This document shows positions 33,082 through 41,700 of a DNA stretch of 42,980 nt, one piece after another. Below the pieces are notes generated by a model, which searched no databases, had not been told where the DNA came from, and was given only the letters and a program-made list of their open reading frames with translations. The stretch lies in NCBI GenBank assembly GCA_029268305.1, contig JAJUGE010000021.1, positions 1 to 42,980 of the forward strand, in the 5' to 3' direction. Source of the DNA: Alphaproteobacteria bacterium (GTDB lineage: Bacteria > Pseudomonadota > Alphaproteobacteria > JAJUGE01). A program made the translations under genes and the position numbers. Position 1 is the first letter of the stretch, and every line of letters begins with the position of its first letter.

Positions 33082-34114
33082 TGCCGCCGCGATCGCCGAT
33101 TTCGACCTTGCCGTAGCGCTCGGCGTAGATCGGTGGCAGCGGTCTCGCTCCCGGAACCGCCAGCCAGAGACGCAGCAGGTGACGCTTCCGCTCCGGCTCC
33201 GGCCAGTCTTCGAACGCCGTGCGATCGTGCAGCATGGTGTGATTGTGCACCCATTGCATGTCGCCCGGCTCGAACGCGAGATGCAGGTTCAGCTTCGGGT
33301 CCTCGGCCAGGCTTTCGAACAGGTCGAGCGCCTCGACCTCCTCGTCCGAGAGCGGCGCCACGTCGTCGAACCGGCGAGCCGACTCGATATAGCGACGCGC
33401 GAAGATCACCGACAGGTACCCCTCGTACCAGTTGTAGACCGGGATCTCGAAATACGGCTTCTTGCCTTCTGGCACCTCGCCGCGGCGGTCGGTCGCAAAG
33501 GGGCGGAACAACACCTTCAGCAGGTCCGGCCGCCGACGATACATCTCGTTGTAGATGGTCATCGAGCTGACCAGGGCCGACTTGCCGCCGCTCTTGGCCG
33601 TCTTCAGGCAGAGCAGACCGACCACGTCGGTCGAGTCCGTGTGGAAGGTTTGCCGCTCCTTCGTCTGATAGATGCGGGCGGTGGGATCATTGACCGCGTC
33701 ACGGCCGAGATCGCGGACATGGCCGAGGACATGGCCCATGGCGTTCTGCGAACGCGGATTGCCCATGTGCAGGCCGATGCCGAAATAGGCCGTGGCGGAC
33801 TCGCGCATCGTCCACTCGTTCACGGGCAGGCCCCGCATCACGGCGAAACCCCGCCCGTGCAGCAGGTCACGGGTGACTTCCTGAATGCGCTTCGATAACC
33901 GGGGCAGCGGAAAGTCCTCCTTCCGCATCTGCCCGATCTCGACCTCGCGCTGCACCAGCGGCCGCATCGCCGCCTCGATCTCGGCGAGCTCCGCCCCGTC
34001 CAGCTCGTAGAGCCATTCGCTCGAACGCGCCATGTCCGGACCGTACCAGGCCGCCTCGCCTTCGATCGGCGGCGGCAGTTCGTCGATCGGCGCCTGGATC
34101 GTGTCGACAGCCAT
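33035..34114 (-). CDS. TauD/TfdA-family dioxygenase (tandem copy B)
   Basis: Fe(II)/2-oxoglutarate dioxygenase of 359 residues. The iron motif is His158-Thr-Asp160 (QTFHTDSTDVVGLL), with the distal His and 2OG Arg in the region NHTMLHDRTAFEDW...RKRHLLRLWL. A conserved front, AAWYGPDMARSSEWLYEL, precedes the jelly roll (FAVMRGLPV, GIGLHMGNPRSQNAMGHVLGH). GGAGG lies upstream of the ATG at 34114. It is a paralogue of the gene 17 bases upstream, so the two arose by duplication and share an mRNA. The substrate is unknown. Confidence 0.9.
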   Translation of the reverse strand: MAVDTIQAPIDELPPPIEGEAAWYGPDMARSSEWLYELDGAELAEIEAAMRPLVQREVEIGQMRKEDFPLPRLSKRIQEVTRDLLHGRGFAVMRGLPVNEWTMRESATAYFGIGLHMGNPRSQNAMGHVLGHVRDLGRDAVNDPTARIYQTKERQTFHTDSTDVVGLLCLKTAKSGGKSALVSSMTIYNEMYRRRPDLLKVLFRPFATDRRGEVPEGKKPYFEIPVYNWYEGYLSVIFARRYIESARRFDDVAPLSDEEVEALDLFESLAEDPKLNLHLAFEPGDMQWVHNHTMLHDRTAFEDWPEPERKRHLLRLWLAVPGARPLPPIYAERYGKVEIGDRGGIIVPGTKLNAPLEPV

Positions 34115-34131
34115 TGCGGCCTCCTTCTCTT

Positions 34132-35232
34132 CTATTCCGCCTCGAGCGGTGCCCGGAACGGCACGCCGGGCACCTTGATCCCGTTCGGCCGCCCATTTCC
34201 CGTCTGGCCTTCGTAGTTGCGCAGCATCGCCTCGGGCAAGGCCGGTCCGTCCTCGCACGCCAGCCACAGGCGCAGCAGGTGGCGCCGGTTCTCCGGCTCG
34301 GGCCAGTCCTCGAACGCCGTGCGGCTGTGCATGATGCTGTGGTTGCACAGGAGCTGAATGTCGCCCGGCCTGAAATCCATGTCGAGATGGATCGCCGGGT
34401 CGCCTGCCAATGCATCCAGCTCGTCGAGCGCCTCGATCTGGCGATCCGTGAGCGGCGGCACCCCATCCAGCAGCTGCCCCTTGCGGATCGCGCTGCGCAC
34501 GTAGTGGACGATCATGCGTCCTCCGTGCGGCATGAAGACCGGAACCTCGGCCCAGGGCTTCTTGCCTTCCGGTATCTCGCCCCAGCGCGTGCGATGGAAA
34601 GGCGACATCAGCACCGGTACGAGATCCGGTCGCCGCCGCACCATCTCGTTGTAGAGCGTGGTCGAGCTGACGATGGAGCTGAGCCCGCCCGACTTTCCGG
34701 TTCGCCAGCACAGCAGCCCGACGATATCGGACGAGTCGGTGTGGTAGGGCAGACGCGCGTTCGTCTGATAGCCGCGCGCGAGCGGATCGTTGTAGTCGAG
34801 GCCCAGATTCTTCACGTGTCCGAGAACGTGACCCTTCCCGTTCTGGGAGCAGGCCTCGCCCATATGCGTGCCGAGGCCCCAGTAAGCCACTGCAGCCTGG
34901 CGCAGGGTCCACCGGTCGACGGGGAGCCCGCGGATCAGAAAGAAGCCACGGCCATGCAGGACGTCCCGCTTCACCGTGGCCAGCCGCGAGGAGACCGTCG
35001 GCAACGGGAAATCTTCTCGACCGATCTCCAGGATCTCCAGCCCTCTCGCCTCGACAGCGCTTACGGCGGTTTCGATCTCGTCGATCTCTTCTGCCGTCCA
35101 TTCGTGGACCCATTCCGACCGGCGGTTCGCCATGTCGCGCCCGTACCACGCCTGCGGGTCCTCGAACATCGGGAGAGGCGGCGTCTGGCGAGGTGTCTGG
35201 ATCGTCGTCTCGGACGTCGTCCGGGTGTTCAT
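34132..35232 (-). CDS. TauD/TfdA-family dioxygenase (tandem copy A)
   Basis: Fe(II)/2-oxoglutarate dioxygenase of 366 residues and close paralogue of copy B. The iron motif is His164-Thr-Asp166 (LPYHTDSSDIVGLL). The distal block is CNHSIMHSRTAFEDW, and QAWYGRDMANRRSEWVHEW matches the front block of the other copy. The start ATG at 35232 has GGAGG 7 bases upstream; a longer in-frame start reaches into the operator region and is rejected. It is the first gene of the leftward pair and divergent from tetR. Copy A keeps YWGLGTHMG where copy B has YFGIGLHMG. Confidence 0.9.
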   Translation of the reverse strand: MNTRTTSETTIQTPRQTPPLPMFEDPQAWYGRDMANRRSEWVHEWTAEEIDEIETAVSAVEARGLEILEIGREDFPLPTVSSRLATVKRDVLHGRGFFLIRGLPVDRWTLRQAAVAYWGLGTHMGEACSQNGKGHVLGHVKNLGLDYNDPLARGYQTNARLPYHTDSSDIVGLLCWRTGKSGGLSSIVSSTTLYNEMVRRRPDLVPVLMSPFHRTRWGEIPEGKKPWAEVPVFMPHGGRMIVHYVRSAIRKGQLLDGVPPLTDRQIEALDELDALAGDPAIHLDMDFRPGDIQLLCNHSIMHSRTAFEDWPEPENRRHLLRLWLACEDGPALPEAMLRNYEGQTGNGRPNGIKVPGVPFRAPLEAE

Positions 35233-35360
35233 CTGGCGTCCTCCGAGCGCTTGTTGGCGTGCTCCAGGGGCCGTTCGTTCGGCGTACACGGTGCCGGCCA
35301 CGGCTCGCTCCCGGGTGTGGCCGGCTTCAGCCCGCCACTTGTGCCCATCGATATCACGAT

Positions 35361-35397
35361 TAATGGCCACGCATTAGAAAATAATGCAGTCTCATTA
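35361..35397. promoter_or_regulatory. array of four alternating TAATG/CATTA half-sites (candidate TetR operator)
   Basis: TAATG (35361-35365), CATTA (35372-35376), TAATG (35382-35386) and CATTA (35393-35397) alternate in direction with centres 11, 10 and 11 bases apart. The middle pair forms a perfect GCATTA-GAAAA-TAATGC palindrome at 35371-35387. It lies 129 bases upstream of dioxygenase copy A and 44 upstream of tetR. Confidence 0.6.
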
Positions 35398-35440
35398 TAA
35401 GGGATGCAGTGGCTGCCGGCGCCGGCAGGAACGGGACGAC

Positions 35441-36118
35441 ATGGCGAACGGACGTCGGACGCGGGAACGAGGAACGCGGGAGCTGCTGCTGGATACAGCG
35501 GAGCGGCTGTTCGGTCAGCACGGGCTCGAGGGAGTCTCGCTGAGCCGGATCACGCGCGAAGCGGGTCAGCGCAACGCCTCGGCGCTGCATTACCATTTCG
35601 GCTCGAAGACCGATCTCCTGAAGGCCCTTCTGGCAAGACGCATGGAGGGGATCAATGCGCGGCGGCACGCGATGCTGGAGCTGGTCGACGAGTCGGACCG
35701 CACTTCGGCACTTCGCCGGGTCGCCGAGGCGCTTGTCATTCCCTTCGCCGAGCAGGTCGATCAGGGCGGCCGCCACTACGTCCGCCTCGTCGCCCAGCTT
35801 CACGGCGATCCTCGCACCCGTACCTTCAGATTGACGCGTGGGGTGCACGATTCGGCGATACGCGAGACAGCGGAGCTGGTGCCCCGGCTCCTCCCCGACA
35901 TTCCGCGGGAGATCGTGCGTCAACGCCTGCTGCTGGTGACGAGCCTGATCATTCACGCCGTCGCCGAACAGGAGCGGGCGATGGCCGAGGGATCACCTCG
36001 GAACGTCATGCCGCTCTTCGTCGGCAACCTCGTCGACGTGATCCAGGCAATGCTGCTGGCGCCGGTCAGCAGCGCCTCCGCCACCGAACTTGCGGCGCTG
36101 CAGAAGGTCAGCGCCTGA
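35441..36118 (+). CDS. TetR-family transcriptional regulator
   Basis: Repressor-type regulator of 225 residues. The N-terminal helix-turn-helix (about 8-60) reads ELLLDTAERLFGQHGLEGVSLSRITREAGQ, with the recognition helix in ASALHYHFGSKTDLL, a classic TetR pattern. The C-terminal ligand domain is all-helical and includes EQVDQGGRHYVRLVAQL. The ATG at 35441 has AGGA upstream; an in-frame codon at 35384 would overlap the operator palindrome. Divergence from the dioxygenase pair makes those genes and itself the likely targets; the ligand may be their substrate (inference). Confidence 0.9.
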   Translation: MANGRRTRERGTRELLLDTAERLFGQHGLEGVSLSRITREAGQRNASALHYHFGSKTDLLKALLARRMEGINARRHAMLELVDESDRTSALRRVAEALVIPFAEQVDQGGRHYVRLVAQLHGDPRTRTFRLTRGVHDSAIRETAELVPRLLPDIPREIVRQRLLLVTSLIIHAVAEQERAMAEGSPRNVMPLFVGNLVDVIQAMLLAPVSSASATELAALQKVSA

Positions 36119-36304
36119 CGCGCTAACGCTGGCAAACGGCACGACCGGCCGGGAACCCCGCCGGGCGGGAGTCGTATTCCGACGGTCGGGTGATCGTTAG
36201 CGGCGCCGACGCTCTATTCAGCCGCACGAGAGATTCGAGCGATTCACAAGCAGCCTGTATTTCTCGGTTCCGCCCTTTCCCTAACTCTGCTGATCGTCAT
36301 CGGG

Positions 36305-37852
36305 GTGAGCGCTCCCGATGCGCTCGGCGATTTCGCCGCACGCGGTCTCGCGGTCGTGACCGGCCTGTTCGGCTGGTTCTACCTCCTGTCCGTGTTCGGC
36401 TTTCTCGTCGTGCTGCTCTCGCTCGCCTTCAGCAAGTACGGCAGCATCCGTCTCGGACCGCAGGACGCCGAGCACGAGTTCGGCTTCTTCTCGTGGATCA
36501 GTATGCTGCTGGCGGCCGGCTTCGGCGTCGGTCTCGTCTTCTATGGGGTGGCGGAGCCGATGAGCCACTTCGCCGAGCCGCCCTACGGAGACCGTGAGCC
36601 GGGGACGATCGCGGCCGCGGTCTATGCCCTGCAGTATTCGTTCTTCAACTGGGGCGTCCATCAATGGGCCGCATTCTCGATCGTCGGCCTAATCATCGGC
36701 TATTACCAGTTCCGCCGCGGCAGAAGCGGCCTCGTCTCTTCGGTGCTGGGGCCGGTTCTGTCATACCTGCCGTTCAGCCGCCTGCTCGGCTACGCGGTAG
36801 ACATCCTGGCGGTCGTCGCCACCGTCATGGGGGTGGCGACGTCACTGGGATTGGGCGTCCTGCAAATGAGCAGCGGCGTGGCGCTCGAGACCGGGATCCC
36901 GAACACCTTCTGGATGCACTCCGCGATCCTGTTCCTGATGTTCCTCGCCTACATCGTCTCCACCTGGTTCGGGCTGGAGAAGGGCATCCGCCGCCTCTCG
37001 AACATCAACATGATCCTGTGCCTTGCGTTGATGGCCTATGTGCTCTTCGCCGGCTCGACCCTCACCATCCTCGAAGCGATCACGAACGGCATCGGCGGAT
37101 ACCTTCAGGAGTTCGTCCGCATGAGCCTGCGGACCACACCGTTCACGCCGGACGAATGGGCGAGCACCTGGACGATCTTCTACTGGGCCTGGGTCATAGC
37201 CTGGTCGCCGTTCGTCGGAACCTTCGTCGCTCGCATCTCGCGCGGCAGGACGATTCGGCAATACGTCTTCGGCGTGCTTCTGATGCCGGCCCTGCTCGCG
37301 TGCCTGTGGATCGGCATCTTCGGTGGGGCGGCGCTCGACATGGAGCTGAACCGCGACGTCGGACTCGCGGCAGCGACACAGGCCGACATCACCTCCGCTC
37401 TCTTTTTCATGTTCGACAACATGGCCTTCAGCGGTGCGCTCTCGGCGGCGGCGCTCCTGCTGATCTTCATCTTCCTGGTGACGTCCGCCGACTCCGCGTC
37501 CTTCATTCTGGCGCAGATGAGCTCCGGCGGCGACCTTCATCCGCCGGTCTTCAAGCGCGTGCTGTGGGGCGTGCTGATCGCACTGATCTGCTTCACGCTT
37601 CTCGTCGCCGGCGGCTTGAACGCGTTGCAGTCGGCCTCCGTACTGGCTGCCTTGCCGTTTATCTTCGTGCTGTACGCGATGATCTTCGTGCTGCTGAAGG
37701 AGCTCAGCGACGATCACAGAGAGATGCTGCAGGAGTTGTACGAGCGCCACGACGAGACGCCGGTCGGAGCCAACGTCTACGAGGCACAGCAGCTGAACGC
37801 AGAGAACGAGTCCTCGGACGAGCCGTCACAGGCGAAGGCCGCCGAGGACTAG
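36305..37852 (+). CDS. BCCT-family transporter (start uncertain)
   Basis: Betaine/carnitine/choline-type carrier, 515 residues from the GTG at 36305. The family signature is clear in WSPFVGTFVARISRGRTIR and FGVGLVFYGVAEPMSHFAEPP. The first helix, however, continues upstream in frame: from 36242 it reads IHKQPVFLGSALSLTLLIVIG before the GTG, which matches BCCT N-termini. No ATG, GTG or TTG exists in that frame back to a TGA at 36191. Initiation at ATT (36233 or 36242) or a local sequence error is possible. In the helix 8 aromatic box FYWAWVIAW, the third Trp of the usual set is Val. The C-terminal tail is acidic. Confidence 0.9.
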   Translation: MSAPDALGDFAARGLAVVTGLFGWFYLLSVFGFLVVLLSLAFSKYGSIRLGPQDAEHEFGFFSWISMLLAAGFGVGLVFYGVAEPMSHFAEPPYGDREPGTIAAAVYALQYSFFNWGVHQWAAFSIVGLIIGYYQFRRGRSGLVSSVLGPVLSYLPFSRLLGYAVDILAVVATVMGVATSLGLGVLQMSSGVALETGIPNTFWMHSAILFLMFLAYIVSTWFGLEKGIRRLSNINMILCLALMAYVLFAGSTLTILEAITNGIGGYLQEFVRMSLRTTPFTPDEWASTWTIFYWAWVIAWSPFVGTFVARISRGRTIRQYVFGVLLMPALLACLWIGIFGGAALDMELNRDVGLAAATQADITSALFFMFDNMAFSGALSAAALLLIFIFLVTSADSASFILAQMSSGGDLHPPVFKRVLWGVLIALICFTLLVAGGLNALQSASVLAALPFIFVLYAMIFVLLKELSDDHREMLQELYERHDETPVGANVYEAQQLNAENESSDEPSQAKAAED

Positions 37853-37877
37853 ACGACGCGCGTGTCGCGTGGCCGAA

Positions 37878-37900
37878 GCCGGGGCGGCCATCGCCCCGGC
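37878..37900. terminator. bidirectional terminator-like hairpin
   Basis: Perfect 9-base-pair stem GCCGGGGCG (37878-37886) and CGCCCCGGC (37892-37900) with a five-base loop, in the 64-base gap between the convergent BCCT and TRAP genes. It can serve both directions. T-runs are short. Confidence 0.6.
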
Positions 37901-37916
37901 GTATCAAGCTACCTGG

Positions 37917-39038
37917 TCAGTACTGAACCTTGTCGAAGATCTCGCGCTTCAGAGCGGCCTCGTAGGCATCGTAGTCGTCCCCGATTTCGGCCATGATCCC
38001 CGTCCACTTCTCGACGTTGTCGAGGAAAATGTCGATGATCTCGCGCGCATTCTCGACGCCGCGCCCGCTGGCGACCTCCGCCACGCGTGCCGCCTCGTTC
38101 GTTCGCGCCTCGGCGATGGCCTCTCGCAGGCTGTCTTCGGGAGCGACCCAGGTCACGCCGCGCTTCTCCGACTCGGCCTTCACTTCCGCCTCGTCCTGGA
38201 GATAGCCCTCCATGATGCCCCGCACAGCGAACGGGGCATGGTCGAGCAGGGCCTGCCGCTCGTTTTCGGCCAGGCCTTCCCAGGTGTCGGTGTTGATGTT
38301 GATCGGTAGGGAACCGTGATAGGTCCCGAGCGGCAGCTCGGTCACATGGGTGGTGACTTCCCAGAGGGCATAGTTCTCGAGCCAGGCGCCCGAGCCCATG
38401 AAGCAGTCGACGTTGCCGCGTTGCATCGCCTCGTAGACCTCGGAGCTCGTGACGTTGACCGCTGTGCCGCCCAGATTGGCCGCCAGGACGCCCATGGCGG
38501 CGGTCGCACGGACCCTCTTGCCGACCAGGTCCTCGGCCTCGGTCACCGGCGACTTGCACTGCAGCAGGTACGGAGAAGTCGAGATGAAGCCGAGGGGCAG
38601 CACCTTGTCTCCGAGATAATCCTGCAGGCACTCCTCGCAATCGAGCAGCATCGTCTCGTTCATTGCCGCCGCCATCACCAGCGCGTTCTCGCCGAACAGG
38701 AACAGATCGCTCAGCATGGTGCTGATCGGCAGATCGCCGGGCGTGTAGAGGTCGACGAGCGCGCCCATGTCGAGTGCCCCCGTGCGAATCCCGTTGAGCG
38801 TGGTCTTGCCGCTCGCCAGCGCGCCGCCCGCGAAGAACTCGAAGGTGATCGAACCGCCGGTCTGCTCCTTCACCTTCTCGAAGTACGGCAGGACCCCGGC
38901 GGTGTTGATCGTGTGACCGGCAGGAATATAAGTGTTGTAGACGAGGCTCTTCGCGGCCGCCGGCTGCTCTGCGGCACTGGCTGCCATGAATACGCCCACA
39001 GCCGCGCCAGCCACCGCCAGCGACAATCCGATACGCAT
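37917..39038 (-). CDS. TRAP transporter substrate-binding protein (DctP type)
   Basis: Periplasmic binding protein of 373 residues with a signal peptide (about 1-22, LSLAVAGAAVGVFMAASA). The DctP fold shows IPAGHTINTAGVLPYFEKVKE, the conserved Arg at about 177 in LVGKRVRATAAMG, and NVTSSEVYEAMQRGNVDCFMG. Such proteins deliver organic acids, ectoine or similar compounds to a DctQ/DctM membrane pair. Neither partner gene is present beside it, so it is orphan in this window. The ATG at 39038 has AGGGATGG upstream. It converges on the BCCT gene. Confidence 0.92.
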   Translation of the reverse strand: MRIGLSLAVAGAAVGVFMAASAAEQPAAAKSLVYNTYIPAGHTINTAGVLPYFEKVKEQTGGSITFEFFAGGALASGKTTLNGIRTGALDMGALVDLYTPGDLPISTMLSDLFLFGENALVMAAAMNETMLLDCEECLQDYLGDKVLPLGFISTSPYLLQCKSPVTEAEDLVGKRVRATAAMGVLAANLGGTAVNVTSSEVYEAMQRGNVDCFMGSGAWLENYALWEVTTHVTELPLGTYHGSLPININTDTWEGLAENERQALLDHAPFAVRGIMEGYLQDEAEVKAESEKRGVTWVAPEDSLREAIAEARTNEAARVAEVASGRGVENAREIIDIFLDNVEKWTGIMAEIGDDYDAYEAALKREIFDKVQY

Positions 39039-39284
39039 AGTTCCATCCCTCGTGATGCTTTGTTATGGAGTGATCGCCGCCAAGGCTAGCACTCCGGAAG
39101 TGCCGCCTCAATTTGACGTCCGCTCCCGTATGGGAGGGCTTCAGAAATGCCGGAGCCCGCTGCGGCCGGTCGCCGCGAGCGCGCAGGGGCGGCCGGGAAG
39201 ATCGCTGTTTGCCGCGGCTCTGCGGCGTCCTAAGCTGTGCCGCGCGCAGCGCGCGCTCCAGCGCCAGGAAGAGGAACGCCAGCC

Positions 39285-39887
39285 ATGCAGCTTTTCTACA
39301 GTGGAAATTCGCCCTATGCCCGTCGCGCCCGGCTCGCCGTCCGTGGCGCCGGCCTCTCGAACCGGGTCGAGGAGATCGACGTCGCTCCGCTCTCGCAGGA
39401 AGATCATCTCCTGCTCGGCCATGGCCCCGGCGGCAAGGTTCCGGGCCTGCTCACCGACGGCGGCACCTTTCTCTGCGAGACGCTGATCATCACCCGCTAC
39501 CTGAACGACGCCTCCGGCGGCAAGCTGCTGCCGGGCGACGCTGCCGAACGCGAGAAGGTGCTGGAGATCGAGGGCATCGGCTCGCTTCTGATGGATTCTC
39601 TCTTCATCCGCTCACACGAGATCCGGCGGGACGCGAACGAGCAGTCGCCGGCGTTGGTCACGAAAGAGGCGAAGCGCGCCGCGCGCTGCTATGACGCCCT
39701 CGAAGGCAAGATCGGGCAGTGCGGCGAGGGTCTGAACCTCGGCTCGATCGCCGTGGTCGCGGCGCTCGGCTATGCCGACTGGCGCCATCCGGGCGACGAG
39801 TGGCGCCGTGGCCGGGACCGTCTCGCCGGCTGGTTCGAAACGATGATGAAGAACCCGGCCGTCGCCGAGACGAAACCGGTTTTCTGA
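39285..39887 (+). CDS. glutathione S-transferase family protein
   Basis: A 200-residue GST-fold protein. The thioredoxin-like N-terminal domain (MQLFYSGNSPYARRARLAVR; Ser9 at the usual catalytic position) carries KVPGLLTDGGTFLCETLIITRYL, which binds the glutathione gamma-glutamyl group. The C-terminal helical domain follows. The ATG at 39285 has AGAGGAA upstream; an earlier in-frame start lacks family residues. The AhpD-like gene begins 3 bases after the stop, so the two are cotranscribed and probably act in detoxification. Confidence 0.9.
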   Translation: MQLFYSGNSPYARRARLAVRGAGLSNRVEEIDVAPLSQEDHLLLGHGPGGKVPGLLTDGGTFLCETLIITRYLNDASGGKLLPGDAAEREKVLEIEGIGSLLMDSLFIRSHEIRRDANEQSPALVTKEAKRAARCYDALEGKIGQCGEGLNLGSIAVVAALGYADWRHPGDEWRRGRDRLAGWFETMMKNPAVAETKPVF

Positions 39888-39890
39888 ACG

Positions 39891-40475
39891 ATGCAGGATC
39901 GCCCCGTCAGCCGCTTCCCCGTACCGGAGATTCGGGATCTGCCGCCGGACATCCGCGAGCAGATTCTCGCCGTGCAGGAGAAGGCGGGCTTCGTTCCGAA
40001 CGTGTTCCTGGCGCTCGCCCACCGTCCGGACGAGCTGCGCGCGTTCTTCGCCTATCACGACGCTATCATGGAGCGGGAGGGCGGCCTGACGAAGGCGGAG
40101 AAGGAGATGATCGTCGTCGCCACCTCTGCCGCGAACGGCTGCCAGTACTGCGTCGTGGCCCACGGGGCGATCCTGCGCATCCGCGCGAAAGACCCGCTGA
40201 TCGCCGATCAGGTCGCGATCAATTATCGCAAGGCCGACATCACGCCGCGTCAGAAAGCGATGCTCGATTTCGCGATGAAGGTGTCGCGGAAGTCGCACGC
40301 GGTGGGAGAGGCCGACTTCGCGGCACTCCGCTCGCACGGCTTCACCGACGACGACGCGTGGGACATCGGGTCGATCGCCGCGTTCTTCAGCCTGAGCAAC
40401 CGGATGGCGAACCTGACGGCGATGCGGCCCAACGACGAGTTCTACACCATGGGCCGCGAACCCCGCTGCGGCTAG
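39891..40475 (+). CDS. AhpD-like peroxidase-related enzyme (carboxymuconolactone decarboxylase family)
   Basis: All-helical protein of 194 residues with the redox motif Cys84-x2-Cys87-x3-His91 (NGCQYCVVAHG), as in AhpD and the uncharacterised peroxidase-related enzymes. KAGFVPNVFLALAHRPDELRA in the N-terminal half and a repeat of the helical pair in the second half (KAMLDFAMKVSRKSHAV) are typical. It starts 3 bases after the GST stop. It probably reduces peroxides or an organic adduct with thiol chemistry. It ends one base before the stop of the convergent esterase gene. Confidence 0.92.
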   Translation: MQDRPVSRFPVPEIRDLPPDIREQILAVQEKAGFVPNVFLALAHRPDELRAFFAYHDAIMEREGGLTKAEKEMIVVATSAANGCQYCVVAHGAILRIRAKDPLIADQVAINYRKADITPRQKAMLDFAMKVSRKSHAVGEADFAALRSHGFTDDDAWDIGSIAAFFSLSNRMANLTAMRPNDEFYTMGREPRCG

Positions 40476-40476
40476 C

Positions 40477-41604
40477 TCACTCCGCGCTGCCGAGGAACCA
40501 GCGGATTACGGCGGGCGCCTCGTCGCTCGCGAAAGCGTGCGATAGATCGCGGATCTCGCGGTGAACTACGCGAGCGCCTCTCGCCTCCAGCGCCCCTGCC
40601 GCCGACCGCGCCACCTCGGCCGGGAACATCCAGTCGAGCGCACCGTGCACGATGAGCACCGGCAAGCCCGAGAGCCGGTCTGCCTCGGCGAACTCCAGTA
40701 GCAGCGGGTGGAAAGTGGTGGAGAAGGGCGCCAGGTGCGTGAACGGGCTGTCGCCGAGCAGCCCGGACGTCCAGCAGAAGGTGCCGCCATCGCTCATCCC
40801 CGTCAGGAGCAGCCGGCTTTCGTCGAACCGCCAGCGCCGCCGCACCTCCTCGAGGATCCGCGCGATGTTCGGGGTATCGACGTCGTCTCCCTGGAGCGCC
40901 CACGTCCGCCCCACCGACGTCGGCGAGATCAGCATGACGCCCGCGGCCCGTGCGGCCGGCAACCAGCTCCAGAAGAAGGTGCGGCCGTGGCCTCCGCCGC
41001 CATGGAGTGCTACGACAAGAGGCGGCGGCGCACTCGACTCTCGCGCCTGCGGGACGAACAGAGAGTAACCGCCCCGGCTGCCGCTCTCATTCTCGAGATG
41101 GTGGATGCCGCCGCCCGCAGGCGTCTCGGCCTCGAGCCGGGCGCATAGCCCCTCGTCCTCTCGCGCCGCGTCATCGAGGAAGAACCGGCTGATCACCGGC
41201 GACATCGGGACCGACGGCCAGAGCGCCTCACAGCCCCGGGCGCGACGATCGAGGGCGCGGCGGGCGCCGCGCATGTCTCCCGCCGCGGCTGCGGCATCGA
41301 AAGCTTCGAGCGCGGCGGCGGCGATCTCGGCGGCGGTCAGCGTGCCGTCCCGCAACCCCCGGAGCTGTTCCGGCCATGGGGCCGCGCGGAACGCCGGCAG
41401 CGCGTTCCTGATTGGCTCCGCGGCGGGCGATACTGCGGTCCCGAGCGCCTGCAGATGCGGCGGGTGGATGTGGCGCGCGGCGAAGCGCAACATGTCGAGG
41501 CCGCGCAGGGTGGGAAGCAGAAGATCGGCCGCCACCTGCAGCAGCTCCGAGCTATCTCCGCTGCCGGCCGGCGTTGCCGCTTTTCGATCTTTCGGATCCG
41601 TCAT
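40477..41604 (-). CDS. alpha/beta-hydrolase esterase/phospholipase-like protein
   Basis: A 375-residue protein with an N-terminal helical part (about 1-170; repeated Ala/Arg-rich helices, function unknown) and a C-terminal alpha/beta-hydrolase domain. The oxyanion loop is VVALHGGGGHGRTFFW, the nucleophile elbow LTGMSDGGTFCW (Ser at about 271), the acid is in VHGALDWMFP and the His in IRDLSHAFAS. This arrangement resembles phospholipase/carboxylesterase and feruloyl esterase-like enzymes. No signal peptide is seen. The ATG at 41604 is preferred over the GTG two codons earlier. It is divergent from the disulfide reductase gene. Confidence 0.82.
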   Translation of the reverse strand: MTDPKDRKAATPAGSGDSSELLQVAADLLLPTLRGLDMLRFAARHIHPPHLQALGTAVSPAAEPIRNALPAFRAAPWPEQLRGLRDGTLTAAEIAAAALEAFDAAAAAGDMRGARRALDRRARGCEALWPSVPMSPVISRFFLDDAAREDEGLCARLEAETPAGGGIHHLENESGSRGGYSLFVPQARESSAPPPLVVALHGGGGHGRTFFWSWLPAARAAGVMLISPTSVGRTWALQGDDVDTPNIARILEEVRRRWRFDESRLLLTGMSDGGTFCWTSGLLGDSPFTHLAPFSTTFHPLLLEFAEADRLSGLPVLIVHGALDWMFPAEVARSAAGALEARGARVVHREIRDLSHAFASDEAPAVIRWFLGSAE

Positions 41605-41700
41605 CGACACATGCTGAGCCCGACGGCCACGCAACACAAGCAGACCGGCGGCGTTTCCTTCCCGGATGTGGGCTGGAAAGCGCGTCGGACGGAGGTGCAC

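Noticed and set aside
36190-36597. GTG-started frame overlapping the BCCT start
   Set aside because: Read in a different frame from the carrier and without family resemblance; not a missing N-terminus unless a frameshift is shown.
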